DNA of 42,472 nt from an uncultured Bacilli bacterium (GTDB lineage Bacteria > Bacillota_I > Bacilli_A > RF39 > UBA660): positions 1 through 42,472 of the forward strand of contig CANQCI010000013.1 of the NCBI GenBank assembly GCA_947589675.1, given 5' to 3'. Each line of letters opens with the position of its first letter. The first letter of the stretch is position 1. Under the pieces are notes generated by a model, which searched no databases, was not told the origin of the DNA, and saw nothing but the letters and a program-made list of their open reading frames with translations. Below are positions 15,185 through 24,100 of the stretch, in pieces. A program made the translations under genes and the position numbers.

Positions 15185-16066
15185 TTAGATAAAAGATTTT
15201 AAAATACTTAAATATTTTTTATCAATACTTTCAGTAATTAACTCATCTTCGTAAACTTCTTTAATAAATTTTTTATCCTTAGTATTTACGATAGCATTGA
15301 TTATTTTTTCTGGATTTATTTGTTCTATACCTGAAATATATTCACCCAAATAATAAACATTTTTAGAATTAACAAAAAAATCATCTAATAAATCATAATT
15401 GTATCCTTTATTATCATAATTCATTCCTAATCGCCAAATACTTTCTAAGTTATTGGCATAGTTTTTTGCCACATTTACCAAATTATTAAAAACATCTTGA
15501 TTTATTTGGGGAGCCAGTGGGGCATAAATATATGATGTGATTAATAACATTAATTCTAAATCACTCATATTATTAATAAGTTGTTCAAAAGTTTGGTTAT
15601 TAAGTAATATATTAACTATTCGTTCAAATTCAGGAGTATTATTTAAAATTAATGTATCTATATCGATATTTTGATTTTCAATATTAGCAAGTAAATTAGT
15701 AAGATCTTTGTGATATTTTTTAGAAACAGGCATTTTTAAGAAAAGTTTTATTTCTTCAATAAGAGTATCTTTATTACTAAATTTATTTATATATTTATAA
15801 ATACTTTTAACAATAAAATTCTTTTTTAAAATGACTTCCATCCATAGTTCATTTGAATTTAGTAGAATAGTTATTGTATCCTCGGTTTCATGGTTAATTT
15901 TAATGTTTTCATCTAATTTAATTTCATATATATTTTCATCATAAAATATTTTTAAACATGAACCAATAGGTAATTCATTGGTTTTAATAATTATTTTATT
16001 TTTAGAAATTACATATTGGTAATTAACTTCATTATTATCAATAGATAAATTTATATCATTAAACAT
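15185..16066 (-). CDS. Hypothetical protein, 293 aa
   Basis: The longest frame would start at 16153, but AAAGGCGGG lies just before the ATG at 16066 (MFNDINLSIDNNE), and an extended -10 element is upstream, so I take 16066. The first 100 residues are beta-rich (YQYVISKNKIIIKTNELPIGSC ... TITILLNSNELW), and the rest is alpha-helical, with short helical units resembling a repeat solenoid. There is no signal peptide and no known motif. It lies downstream of a predicted small RNA on the same strand. I do not recognise the family. Confidence 0.6.
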   Translation of the reverse strand: MFNDINLSIDNNEVNYQYVISKNKIIIKTNELPIGSCLKIFYDENIYEIKLDENIKINHETEDTITILLNSNELWMEVILKKNFIVKSIYKYINKFSNKDTLIEEIKLFLKMPVSKKYHKDLTNLLANIENQNIDIDTLILNNTPEFERIVNILLNNQTFEQLINNMSDLELMLLITSYIYAPLAPQINQDVFNNLVNVAKNYANNLESIWRLGMNYDNKGYNYDLLDDFFVNSKNVYYLGEYISGIEQINPEKIINAIVNTKDKKFIKEVYEDELITESIDKKYLSILKSFI

Positions 16067-16099
16067 TTTTAGCCCGCCTTTTAAATTGTAATTAATTTT

Positions 16100-16108
16100 A
16101 GTATAACA
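16100..16108 (-). promoter_or_regulatory. Extended -10 promoter of the 293-aa gene
   Basis: On the minus strand it reads TGTTATACT, a TGn-TATACT extended -10, about 34 bp before the chosen ATG. No good -35 box is seen, as is common for this type. Confidence 0.5.
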
Positions 16109-16165
16109 TTTATTATTAGAAAATAGGAGAGGGGCTAAGGAAAAGAAAATCAAATACTAATAAAA

Positions 16166-16192
16166 TAGTACCAACTACATAAGTCGGTACTA
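16166..16192 (-). terminator. Hairpin with T-rich tail, minus strand
   Basis: TAGTACC / GGTACTA pair around a 13-nt loop. Read on the minus strand the stem is followed by TTTTATT. It lies between the small RNA and the promoter of the 293-aa gene and may stop read-through. Confidence 0.4.
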
Positions 16193-16204
16193 AACCAAAA
16201 TCTA

Positions 16205-16254
16205 GGAAATAGTACCTAACACTGAAGAAAATTAGGTATTCCCTTTTTATTTTA
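16205..16254. repeat. Imperfect hairpin in the gap
   Basis: GGAA-(ATAG bulge)-TACCTAA pairs with TTAGGTATTCC and is followed on the plus strand by CTTTTTATTTTA. It looks like a plus-strand terminator, but no plus-strand gene needs one here. Confidence 0.35.
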
Positions 16255-16283
16255 TGCAAGTTTCCTTGCCAAATACATAATAA

Positions 16284-16310
16284 TATAAAAACACACTTTT
16301 ATCAAGTGTG
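16284..16310 (-). terminator. Terminator of the predicted small RNA
   Basis: On the minus strand, CACACTT-GATAA-AAGTGTG is followed by TTTTTATATTA. This is a standard intrinsic terminator. Confidence 0.7.
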
Positions 16311-16403
16311 CTTTCTATTTTTGCCTGAGGAATCACGTACTTAACATACGATTAGAACATTCGCATATAACATGCTTGGTTCGATACACCTCAAAGGTCT
16401 TCT
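16286..16403 (-). ncRNA. Predicted small RNA with three 13-nt tandem repeats
   Basis: A promoter (TTGTAA, 16 bp, TATAAT) at 16437-16410 and a terminator at 16310-16284 define a minus-strand transcript of about 118 nt with no good ORF. CUUUGAGG near the 5' end pairs with CCUCAGG near the 3' end. Inside the loop are three tandem 13-nt units, minus-strand ATGTTATATGCGA, ATGTTCTAATCGT and ATGTTAAGTACGT (plus coordinates 16335-16373), at least two of which can form small hairpins showing UGUUA. It does not show the 4.5S or tmRNA signatures I know. A 6S-like RNA is possible from size and closing stem, but I cannot confirm it. Confidence 0.5.
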
Positions 16404-16409
16404 GATAAT

Positions 16410-16437
16410 ATTATATTACATTTTTACAAATTTACAA
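16410..16437 (-). promoter_or_regulatory. Promoter of the predicted small RNA
   Basis: The minus strand has TTGTAA (16437-16432), a 16-bp spacer and TATAAT (16415-16410). The start would fall near 16403. Confidence 0.6.
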
Positions 16438-16450
16438 CTAATTTTTCAGG

Positions 16451-16924
16451 ATAAAATACGAATTCTTAATTCTAATAGTAAATACAATTTTTATAACTTG
16501 AGTTGTATTTACTTTCAGAAATAGGATTGTATTTACTATTAGAATTATGATAATTATAAAATAAAGAATGATAATATTTTACTATTTGCATTTACTTTGA
16601 GAATATATAAAATTAATAATTAAAATTCTTTGATTCTTTCTTATAAGAAAGAATGCCTAACCGGCGAGGTTATTCCTTAACCTTTCTCGGCTTCTTTGCT
16701 TACTTTCTTTTACGGAAAAGAAAGTAAGGCCTATTCGGCGAGGATTATAATTTTCTCCCTTAAAAATAACTAATTTAAAATTGTATTTACTCTTAGAATT
16801 TATTAAAATAATTAAAAAAATCGGCTTATAAATCTTGACAATTTTTAATTGTATTTACTTTTAGACTTTATTTTCTTAATTTGTCAGTTGCATTTGCTTT
16901 TAGAATTCACCATAAAATACGAAT
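16451..16924. repeat. Seven-copy 21-bp motif array bounded by 13-bp direct repeats
   Basis: The core motif is TTGTATTTACTNTTAGAAT. Copies lie at 16468-16488 (inverted), 16502-16520, 16526-16546, 16585-16604, 16780-16800, 16848-16868 and 16887-16907. Copies 1 and 3 are perfect inverted repeats of each other. The outermost copies face outward with AATTCTAA at the ends, like terminal inverted repeats. ATAAAATACGAAT occurs on both sides (16451-16463 and 16912-16924). No ORF of note is inside. A non-autonomous transposon or a multi-site protein-binding region would both fit. This is the main content of the gene-free stretch 16438-17036. Confidence 0.65.
16633..16748. repeat. Two copies of a hairpin plus GCCTAnnCGGCGAGG unit
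   Basis: The first copy is a perfect 22-bp palindrome (arms ATTCTTTCTTA) at 16633-16654, followed by GCCTAACCGGCGAGG at 16655. The second is a 13-bp stem (CTTACTTTCTTTT, loop ACGG) at 16699-16728, followed by GCCTATTCGGCGAGG at 16729. GC content here is well above that of the surroundings. It sits in the middle of the 21-bp motif array and looks REP-like. Confidence 0.55.
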
Positions 16925-17036
16925 AAAGGTTACAGTTTAGTCAAGAGATAAATGAGTAAATCTATCTTTTTTAATTATATAACTTTTTTAAGAAAAATTT
17001 TAGTCTTATAATTTGACATGCTTGTTAATTGAGAAA

Positions 17037-17066
17037 ACACACATATCGGCAATACAATATGTGTGT
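17037..17066 (-). terminator. 10-bp hairpin downstream of tRNA-Ala
   Basis: ACACACATAT / ATATGTGTGT surround a 10-nt loop. On the minus strand a TTTTC tail follows, so it may be a second terminator behind the tRNA. Confidence 0.45.
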
Positions 17067-17121
17067 AAAATTTAATGTTTAATTTGCAATTTCAATCTAT
17101 AAAATAAACTCAACCATTTTA

Positions 17122-17148
17122 AAACTCGGGCTGTAATAGTCCGAGTTT
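17122..17148 (-). terminator. tRNA-Ala terminator
   Basis: On the minus strand AAACTCGG pairs with CCGAGTTT across an 11-12-nt loop, followed by more T. It lies 11 bp after the CCA end of the tRNA. Confidence 0.7.
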
Positions 17149-17158
17149 GATATCTATT

Positions 17159-17235
17159 TGGTGGAGGACGTGGGATTCGAACCCGCGACCCCCTGCGTGC
17201 AGGGCAGGTGCTCTAGCCAGCTGAGCTAGTCCCCC
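17159..17235 (-). tRNA. tRNA-Ala (anticodon UGC)
   Basis: On the minus strand the cloverleaf has acceptor GGGGGAC / GTCCTCC, with G3:U70, the alanine identity pair. The D arm is GCTCAGCTGGCTAGAGC, the anticodon stem CCTGC / GCAGG with loop CCTGCAC (anticodon TGC), and the T arm GCGGG-TTCGAAT-CCCAC (one mispaired position). CCA is encoded. The tRNA is flanked by its own promoter and terminator and is divergent from the replication genes. Confidence 0.95.
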
Positions 17236-17248
17236 AAAAGACATACTT

Positions 17249-17277
17249 ATTCTAACATAAGAAGATTGATTAATCAA
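17249..17277 (-). promoter_or_regulatory. tRNA-Ala promoter
   Basis: On the minus strand TTGATT (17277-17272) and TAGAAT (17254-17249) are separated by 17 bp, 14 bp before the tRNA 5' end. Confidence 0.7.
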
Positions 17278-17300
17278 GCGTTTTTTTGGAAAATTATACA

Positions 17301-17309
17301 TGCTATAAT
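17301..17309 (+). promoter_or_regulatory. Extended -10 promoter of the dnaB-dnaI operon
   Basis: TGCTATAAT is a perfect extended -10 element, 27 bp before the TTG start at 17337. It is divergent from the tRNA promoter. Confidence 0.6.
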
Positions 17310-17336
17310 AAATAAGAAGTTTGCGAGGTGATTAAC

Positions 17337-18599
17337 TTGAATAGTTATACGCTTTTACCAGCCGATTCTTATATTGTTTGTAATAAAACAATTTTAGGTG
17401 ATTTTGATAAAAAAATACTTATTTCTTTTTATGAAGCTATCGTGGGACATTTAGCAATAAGTTTATATTTGACTTTATGGAATGATTTAGATAACGAAAA
17501 TATATCTAGGGAATTAACACACCATCATTTAATGAGTATTTTAAAGTGTCCACTACGGAATTTAAAAGAAGCACGGGAAGGTTTAGAAGCTGTAGGATTA
17601 CTTAGGACTTATGTAAAAGAAGGCGATATAAATAATTATATATATGAAATGTATTCCCCTTTGAGTCCTAGTGAATTTTTTAATCATCCCATTCTAAATA
17701 TTGTTTTATATAATAATATTGGAGCATCAGAATATGATCGATTAAGAAAGGCTTATCAAAAACCAAAATTTGATTTAAAAAGTTATAGTGATATTACAAA
17801 GAGTATTGATGAAGTGTATACATCAGTAAGCGAGGTTCCTCATGTAGAAGATGCAATAGACAGAAGTGTGTGTGATATAACATGTAAAGATCAGGTAGAT
17901 TTTGATTTAATAATATCTTCTATACCCAAGGGGATTATTAATGAAAAAGCATTTAATAAAAAAACAAAAGAATTAATAAATGAATTAGCTTTTATATATA
18001 AATTAGATTCGTTAAAAATGGTGGATTTAATTCGGAGTGTTTTAAATGAATATGGCATGATTGATAAAAATTCTTTAAGACTAGCGGCTCGCAAAAGTTA
18101 TCAATATAATAACAATGCCTTACCAACTATGATTTACCGTAGTCAGCCCGAATATTTAAAAACTCCGAATGGTGATACATCAATGCGGGGAAAAATTATT
18201 GAAATGTTTGAAAATATTAATCCGGTTGACTTTTTACGAATTAAAAATGGGGGAACGAAACCAACTAATCGAGAAATTAAAATTATTGAAATGCTAATTG
18301 TTGATATGGAGTTACCTCCAGCGGTTGTAAATGTTTTACTTGATTATATATTAAGAAAAGAAAATAATAAATTAGTTCCTGCCTATATTGAAGCTATCGC
18401 TGGGCAATGGAAACGAGCTAATTTAAAAACAGCTGCAGATGCTATGGAATTTGCTAAGAAAGAACATAAAAAATTAACTAAGAAAGAGCCGACCAAAGTT
18501 AGTAAAGAACCAGCTTGGTTTAATAAGGACTTAGATAGTCAGAAAATGAGTGAAGAGGATCAAAATGAATTAAATAATCTACTTAAGGAGTTTTTATAA
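17337..18599 (+). CDS. dnaB: DnaB/DnaD-type replication initiation and helicase-loading protein
   Basis: From TTG 17337 the protein has 420 aa (NSYTLLPADSYIVCNKTIL). A GTG at 17328 is also in frame but lies within the GAGGTG ribosome binding site, so TTG 17337, 6 nt downstream, is favoured. The N-terminal part (FYEAIVGHLAISLYLTLWNDL ... LREAREGLEAVGLLRTY) is the winged-helix DnaB/DnaD domain that sets oligomerisation. A C-terminal helical domain (LAARKSYQYNN ... VVNVLLDYILRKENNK) is like DnaD C-domains (usually YxxxIxxxW; here YIEAIAGQWKR). In Bacillus, DnaB with DnaI loads the DnaC helicase. The gene overlaps dnaI by 1 bp, the classic pair. Confidence 0.85.
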   Translation: MNSYTLLPADSYIVCNKTILGDFDKKILISFYEAIVGHLAISLYLTLWNDLDNENISRELTHHHLMSILKCPLRNLKEAREGLEAVGLLRTYVKEGDINNYIYEMYSPLSPSEFFNHPILNIVLYNNIGASEYDRLRKAYQKPKFDLKSYSDITKSIDEVYTSVSEVPHVEDAIDRSVCDITCKDQVDFDLIISSIPKGIINEKAFNKKTKELINELAFIYKLDSLKMVDLIRSVLNEYGMIDKNSLRLAARKSYQYNNNALPTMIYRSQPEYLKTPNGDTSMRGKIIEMFENINPVDFLRIKNGGTKPTNREIKIIEMLIVDMELPPAVVNVLLDYILRKENNKLVPAYIEAIAGQWKRANLKTAADAMEFAKKEHKKLTKKEPTKVSKEPAWFNKDLDSQKMSEEDQNELNNLLKEFL

Positions 18600-19489
18600 T
18601 GGAAAGTATTAAAACAAAATATAATGGAAAAAATGATTATGGTTTAGTGAAGAATTATCAGGAAGCTTTACAAAATAAAGATTTTAAAGAATTAGTTCAA
18701 AATTTAAATGTCCCGGAAGAAATTGGCAAAAAGTATACTTCTAAGTTAAATGATACAGTTTTAGAATTAGAACATTGTAAGAAATGTCCAGGTTTAATTA
18801 ATTGTCAAAATAAAATGCGTGGTTATGTTAATTATCCAGTTTTAAGTGATGATAAAATAAATTTTATATATACTCCTTGTCGATATCAAAGAGAACTTAT
18901 TAAAAAAGAAAAAAAGAAAGAAGCTAGTTTAAATGATATAGCTAATGCTCGGATAAAATATATTGATGGTAGTGATGGAAATCGAGCTCAAGTAATTAAA
19001 TGGATAATTGATTTTTATGATAAATATGAAGAAGTTAATACTTTAAAAGGATTATATTTACATGGTTCGTTTGGAAGTGGTAAAACATATTTAATAGCTG
19101 CCTTATTAAATGAATTGTCTTTAAAAAAGGGAGCAAATATCGAAATTATTTATTTTCCCGAATTACTTCGAAGTTTAAAAGATGATTTTGATTTACTTGA
19201 AGATAAGATGAATTATTTAATGAATGTTGATATTTTGCTTCTTGATGACATTGGGGCGGAAAATGTTACCGCTTGGGGGCGAGATGAAATTTTGGGAACC
19301 CTTTTACAAAGTCGAATGAATAATAAATTAACAACTTTCTTTACATCTAATTTTACGATTGAAGAATTAGAAAAACATTTAAGTTTAGCTAAAGGAACAG
19401 AAGATTATGTCAAAGCTAGACGGATAATTGAAAGAATAAAACAATTAACAGTTGATATGAGTTTAGTTAGTAAAAATAGGAGGTCATAA
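18599..19489 (+). CDS. dnaI: Primosomal protein DnaI (helicase-loader ATPase)
   Basis: This 296-aa protein has an N-terminal zinc site of Cys60, Cys63, Cys69 and Cys94 (CKKCPGLINC ... TPCRY). The AAA+ core has Walker A GSFGSGKT (about residues 156-163), Walker B LLLDDIGAE and a sensor region FFTSNFTIEEL. The length is near that of Bacillus DnaI (311 aa). It loads the replicative helicase together with the upstream DnaB/DnaD protein. The start codon overlaps the dnaB stop (TAATG). Confidence 0.92.
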   Translation: MESIKTKYNGKNDYGLVKNYQEALQNKDFKELVQNLNVPEEIGKKYTSKLNDTVLELEHCKKCPGLINCQNKMRGYVNYPVLSDDKINFIYTPCRYQRELIKKEKKKEASLNDIANARIKYIDGSDGNRAQVIKWIIDFYDKYEEVNTLKGLYLHGSFGSGKTYLIAALLNELSLKKGANIEIIYFPELLRSLKDDFDLLEDKMNYLMNVDILLLDDIGAENVTAWGRDEILGTLLQSRMNNKLTTFFTSNFTIEELEKHLSLAKGTEDYVKARRIIERIKQLTVDMSLVSKNRRS

Positions 19490-19891
19490 ATGAATATTTA
19501 TTTTAGTGGGTCAATGACTAGTGGTCAAGATAAATTACAAGATTATCAAGAAATGATAAAGACTTTAGAAAAGTATGGAGTTTTATTAAATAAGTATGTT
19601 GGTGAAATTATTAAAGATATAAAACCAAGTGATAGTTATAAAAGGGATACAACAAATTTAAAAAAGGCTGATGCCCTAATTGCGGATATTACTATTGCTT
19701 CGACTGGTGTAGGTTTTGAATTGGGTTATGCGGATAATTTGCAAATACCAACTCTTATTTTATATGATGAAGCCCAAAAGTTACCTAGTGCCTCAGTACG
19801 GGGAAATCCTCATTTTTCCGTCCATGGTTATAAAACCATTACTGAAGCCCAAGAAATAATAAAAGATTTTTTAGAAAAAATAGCCAAATAA
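19490..19891 (+). CDS. DNPH1-like 2'-deoxynucleoside 5'-phosphate N-hydrolase
   Basis: This 133-aa protein begins NIYFSGSMTSGQ, the phosphate-binding start of the RCL/DNPH1 branch of nucleoside 2-deoxyribosyltransferases. The catalytic block is STGVGFELGYA (Glu as nucleophile; human DNPH1 has LGVGYELGRA). DTTNLKKADALIADIT and SASVRGN also match the family. It would cleave the N-glycosidic bond of deoxynucleoside monophosphates, cleaning the nucleotide pool. AGGAGG inside the end of dnaI serves its start, which follows the dnaI stop directly. Confidence 0.8.
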   Translation: MNIYFSGSMTSGQDKLQDYQEMIKTLEKYGVLLNKYVGEIIKDIKPSDSYKRDTTNLKKADALIADITIASTGVGFELGYADNLQIPTLILYDEAQKLPSASVRGNPHFSVHGYKTITEAQEIIKDFLEKIAK

Positions 19892-19907
19892 AAATGCATA
19901 AATGAGT

Positions 19908-19936
19908 TTGACATTTAGATGGGGGTAAGTTAAAAT
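19908..19936 (+). promoter_or_regulatory. recA promoter
   Basis: A consensus TTGACA at 19908-19913, a 17-bp spacer and TAAAAT at 19931-19936. No Firmicute SOS box (CGAACnnnnGTTCG) is visible nearby. Confidence 0.75.
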
Positions 19937-19974
19937 TAGATTGTATCAAGGTTAATTCATTTGGAGGATAATAA

Positions 19975-21006
19975 ATGAAAACAACAAAAGACAATAGTAA
20001 TAAAGATAAAGCATTAGAACAAGTTTTAGCTGATATCCAAAAACAATTTGGAGCCGGAGCAATTATGAAATTAGGTGATACAGAACATAATCATGTTGAT
20101 GTTATCTCAAGTGGCTCTCTTGCGATTGATATTGCCTTAGGAGTTGGGGGTTTTCCCAAGGGAAGAATTATAGAAATCTATGGTCCAGAATCAAGTGGAA
20201 AAACAACAGTAGCCCTACAAGCTATAGCCGAAGTCCAAAAAAATGGGGGACGAGCTGCTTTTATAGATGCTGAACATGCTTTAGATCCCGTGTATGCGAA
20301 AAATTTAGGGGTCAATATTAATGAGCTTTTATTAAGCCAACCTGATACAGGTGAACAAGCTTTAGAAATTTGTGATGCTTTAGTAAGAAGCGAAGCTGTT
20401 AGTATCGTTGTTATCGATTCTGTTGCCGCTTTAGTTCCTCAGGCGGAAATTGATGGGGAAATGGGTGATTCACATATTGGCTTGCAAGCAAGACTTATGT
20501 CGCAAGCATTAAGAAAATTATCAGGATCAATGAATAAAACTAAAACAACAGCCATTTTTATTAATCAATTAAGAGAAAAAGTAGGAATTATGTTTGGTAA
20601 TCCTGAAACAACCCCAGGCGGGCGAGCTTTAAAATTTTATGCCTCAGTTCGCCTAGATATTAGAAGGGGTGAACAGATTAAAAATGGCGACCAAATTGTT
20701 GGTAATAAAACCAATGTTAAAGTTGTTAAAAATAAAGTTGCTCCGCCTTTTAAAACGGCAACAATTGATATAATGTATGGAGAAGGAATTTCTAAAGAAG
20801 GCGAAATTATTGATATAGCTAGTGACTTAGCTATTATAGATAAAAGTGGAGCATGGTATTCTTATAATGGCGAAAAAATTGGCCAAGGTAAAGAAAATGT
20901 TAAACTTTATTTAAAACAAAATCCTGAATTAAAAGAAGAACTTGAATATAAAATTAGAACTCATTATGATTTTCAAGATAGTAAAAAAACGAAAAAAAGT
21001 GAATAA
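19975..21006 (+). CDS. recA: Recombinase A
   Basis: This 343-aa protein is full length. Features are Walker [10 protein letters not shown] (about residues 69-77), the Walker B region [12 protein letters not shown], the DNA-binding loop L1 ([14 protein letters not shown]) and L2 ([25 protein letters not shown]), and a charged C-terminal tail (KKTKKSE). It drives strand exchange in recombinational repair and SOS induction. GGAGG is upstream. It has its own promoter and terminator and lies downstream of the dnaB-dnaI operon. Confidence 0.98.
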   Translation: MKTTKDNSNKDKALEQVLADIQKQFGAGAIMKLGDTEHNHVDVISSGSLAIDIALGVGGFPKGRIIEIYGPESSGKTTVALQAIAEVQKNGGRAAFIDAEHALDPVYAKNLGVNINELLLSQPDTGEQALEICDALVRSEAVSIVVIDSVAALVPQAEIDGEMGDSHIGLQARLMSQALRKLSGSMNKTKTTAIFINQLREKVGIMFGNPETTPGGRALKFYASVRLDIRRGEQIKNGDQIVGNKTNVKVVKNKVAPPFKTATIDIMYGEGISKEGEIIDIASDLAIIDKSGAWYSYNGEKIGQGKENVKLYLKQNPELKEELEYKIRTHYDFQDSKKTKKSE

Positions 21007-21013
21007 ATTTAAG

Positions 21014-21047
21014 AACTTATAGGGTATTGACTTTATAAGTTTTTTTA
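21014..21047 (+). terminator. recA terminator
   Basis: AACTTATA / TATAAGTT stem with a 12-nt loop, then TTTTTT. Confidence 0.75.
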
Positions 21048-21050
21048 ATT

Positions 21051-21066
21051 AACGCAAACATGCGTT
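21051..21066. promoter_or_regulatory. Inverted repeat, possible operator
   Basis: AACGCA-AACA-TGCGTT, a perfect 6-4-6 dyad 4 bp upstream of the -35 box of the next gene. This is a typical position for a regulator site; no regulator is identified. Confidence 0.4.
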
Positions 21067-21069
21067 CTC

Positions 21070-21098
21070 TTGATTTTTCCCGCTTTTTTTGATAGTAT
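21070..21098 (+). promoter_or_regulatory. Promoter of the 1039-aa exported protein
   Basis: TTGATT (21070-21075), 17-bp spacer, TAGTAT (21093-21098), 26 bp before the chosen start. Confidence 0.5.
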
Positions 21099-21123
21099 TG
21101 AGAAAATGAGGGTGCGACTTTTT

Positions 21124-24100
21124 ATGAGAAAAATAATGGAAAATAAAAAAAATAAATTAATGTCTTTGGCGTTAATGTTGCTTTTACTTTTGCTAATCGG
21201 GGCTACTTATGCCTACTTCACTGCCCAACGAGGAAGTGGAGGAAGTGCCCAAATTGAAGTCGGATCAGGAACAACTGATTCGTTGCAATTTACGAATGGA
21301 AACAAGATAAATATTGTCGCTAATCAAGATAACTTTAAAAAAGATGGCGAAAACCAAAGTGATAGTTCGATTGTAACAGCCACCCTTACACCAAATAATA
21401 CCACCAAAGAAGCTAGCGATATGTACAATGTTTATTTAGTTATTGAAGATAATGAGCTTGTTTATACAACTGAAAATAGTGAACCAGAACTAGTGTTAAA
21501 AGTGATTAATCCGGCAAGTATAGAAATAACATCTATGGATGCTGTAAAATATATTGATAACGTTGGTTTTGATATCACGGAATTAAAGCCAGGAATATAC
21601 CCAATAGTTAAAGGCTATGATATAAGTGCTAATGAAGAACCAAAAGTGGATAATTGGGAAATTACGGTAACCTTAATTAACTTAAATCAAGACCAAAATA
21701 AGAATGCTGGTAAATCCTTTACGGGAAAAGTTTATATAACCAAAGATGATTTAGGGGAAAATGATTTAATTAAAGTAAATAGTATTACTTCCACGACAAC
21801 AACAAATACCATCAATGTTGATTTAAAAATAGGTCAGGAAATAGGCAAAGTTGATAAATACTATTTTGCGATAGAAGAAACTAAAGAATCACCCGAAGAT
21901 ATTCAAACGGAAAGTGTTGCTAGTGCGTTAGCGAAAGAATATGAAGAAAGTCCCACAGCGACTTATGCATTTACAACCATAAAAGAGGAACCATTAAAAG
22001 CATCCCAAAATTATAAAATCTATGGCTATGGAATAGATACTAAGGGATTTCGGAGTAATATTTATGAAACGATTGTGACAACTGATGAATATCAAATTCC
22101 CACGATTGAAAGTGTCAGTCATGTCGAAAATGAAAATAGTACAACTCTTACAGTAACTGGTCAAGGTGGCACTAATGATATAAGTAAATATCAATATAGT
22201 ATTGATAACAATAATTGGATAGATACTAGTGATGCAACAGGAACTATAACAATTTCAGACCTTGATTATAACAAGAGTTATGAAATAAGAATAAGAGCTG
22301 TGGATGCAGAAGGAAGATATTCTAATATTTGGGTAGAAAATATTAAAATAATAAAATTAGGAACGGAGGAATATCCTTATGCAATTAAAAATGTTGAAGA
22401 TTTAGTACAATTGAGTACTGAGGTAAATGGTGGAAATCCTCATACTGGTGAATATTATAAATTAGAAAATGATATTGATTTTACTGGAAATGATAATTTT
22501 ATTCCTATAGGTAATAGACTTGCTCCGTTTAAGGGCGTTTTTGATGGATACAATAAAAATATAAGTAATTTAAATATTAATGTTGATGACTTAGTTGATA
22601 ATTTAGATGCTTCTAGTTTAAATTATGGTTTATTTGGCAATATAACTGATGGATTAGTTAAAAATATAAGTATTTCAGGCAATATAGAATCTACCAAAGC
22701 TATTAATGCTGGCGGTATTGCGGGGGCAGCTACCGATACTAAATTTATTAATTGTCATAATTCTGTTAATTTAACAAGTGGTGCGTATCCTTATAGTGTT
22801 GGAGGAATTGTTGGTGAAACCTACAACAATGTTGAAGTAATAAATTGTAGCAATGATGCTAAAATTATTGGTGGTGGAGATGCCGGAGGATTAGTCGGCT
22901 GGAGTGCTGAAAATACAAATGTTTTAATTTCTCAATCATTTAACACGGGTGAGGTTATAGACCAGAATAACCAATTTGCTGGAGGTTTATTTGGCTATAG
23001 TTGTGACACTAATAATAAGGTAGAAATTGTTGATTCATATAATACTGGTAAAGTTAGTGCTATTAGTGAGGAAGCAAATTATGTTGGGGGATTAATTGGC
23101 TCCTCCCTTGGAACCACTGTAATTACTAATAGTTATAATAATGCCAGTTTAGAAACTGACAATGATTTAGGCAATGTTGGGGGATTAATTGGTAATGCCG
23201 GCATAAATACGGTTTTAACTAATAGTAGAAATTTGAATACTATTACTAATGGTAGTCATGTAGGTGGTTTGATTGGTTACATTCCGACTAATGAAAATGC
23301 TGAGGCAATAATCAGTAAAAGTTGGAACGAGGGAGCAATAACTAAAAATAAGGGAAGCGTAACTGGTTCAGATGGAGGAATTGGCGGTTTAATCGGTGAA
23401 GTTGGAGCAATAAAATCAGCTATTATAAATAATAGTTATAATAAAGGTGATATTACTGATGATTTAGAAGAAACAAATAATTCAATAGCTGGCGGGTTAA
23501 TTGGAAGAATACGTAGTTTTTATACTATAAATAATTCTTATAATAAAGGTAAGATAGAAAGAATAGGGACAATTGATAATATACATGATCAAAATATTGG
23601 CGGTTTAGTTTCTTGCTCTGAAGGACCAAAAGCAATAATATATAATTCTTTTAATGAAGGTAAAATTATAGGTGGTAACAGAGTCGGAGGGTTAATAGCT
23701 AATTCAGTGTCTTCTTTAATATTTTTAAACTCATATAATACTGGTGATGTATCATCAATTTTAAATGGAGCGTCTAATGTTTATGCTGGTGGATTACTAG
23801 GATATGCATGGCCTAATAGCCCCATAAATACTTATTTAAATTCCTATAATATTGGTAATATAACGAGTGCTATGCATTCTGGTGGTATAAGTGGTTATAA
23901 TAGTCAAGGCGAAGTTACTCTTAACAATGTTTATAATATAGGAAATATCTCGGGTGTTAGTGGTAATTATGCCTTTGGTAATTTAAATTTAACTCCTAAT
24001 TTCAATAATTTTTATTATAAGGATGGTAGTGTTAGTTCATTAGATATAAGTGGTAATATTATCCAATCTAATGAAGAATTATTGAATAATTTAAATGATA

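Noticed and set aside
15185-16403. Type III toxin-antitoxin (repeat RNA plus toxin)
   Set aside because: The 13-nt repeats are much shorter than known ToxI units, the downstream protein is 293 aa and does not look like ToxN, and it seems to have its own promoter more than 150 bp after the RNA terminator.
16286-16403. SRP (4.5S) RNA or tmRNA
   Set aside because: The GGAAGnAGC-type SRP loop is absent, and the length and lack of a tRNA-like end with CCA exclude tmRNA.
16451-16924. CRISPR-like array
   Set aside because: The repeats are short and degenerate, occur in both orientations and have irregular spacing (about 5 to 175 bp). There are no cas genes nearby.
17119-17301. 60-aa minus-strand ORF over the tRNA region
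   Set aside because: It is mostly the translation of tRNA-Ala (GGLAQLARAPALHAGGRGFESH is the usual tRNA-derived false peptide pattern in part).
19892-19974. LexA/SOS box before recA
   Set aside because: No GAACnnnnGTTC-like site is present; only the TTGACA-17-TAAAAT promoter is visible.
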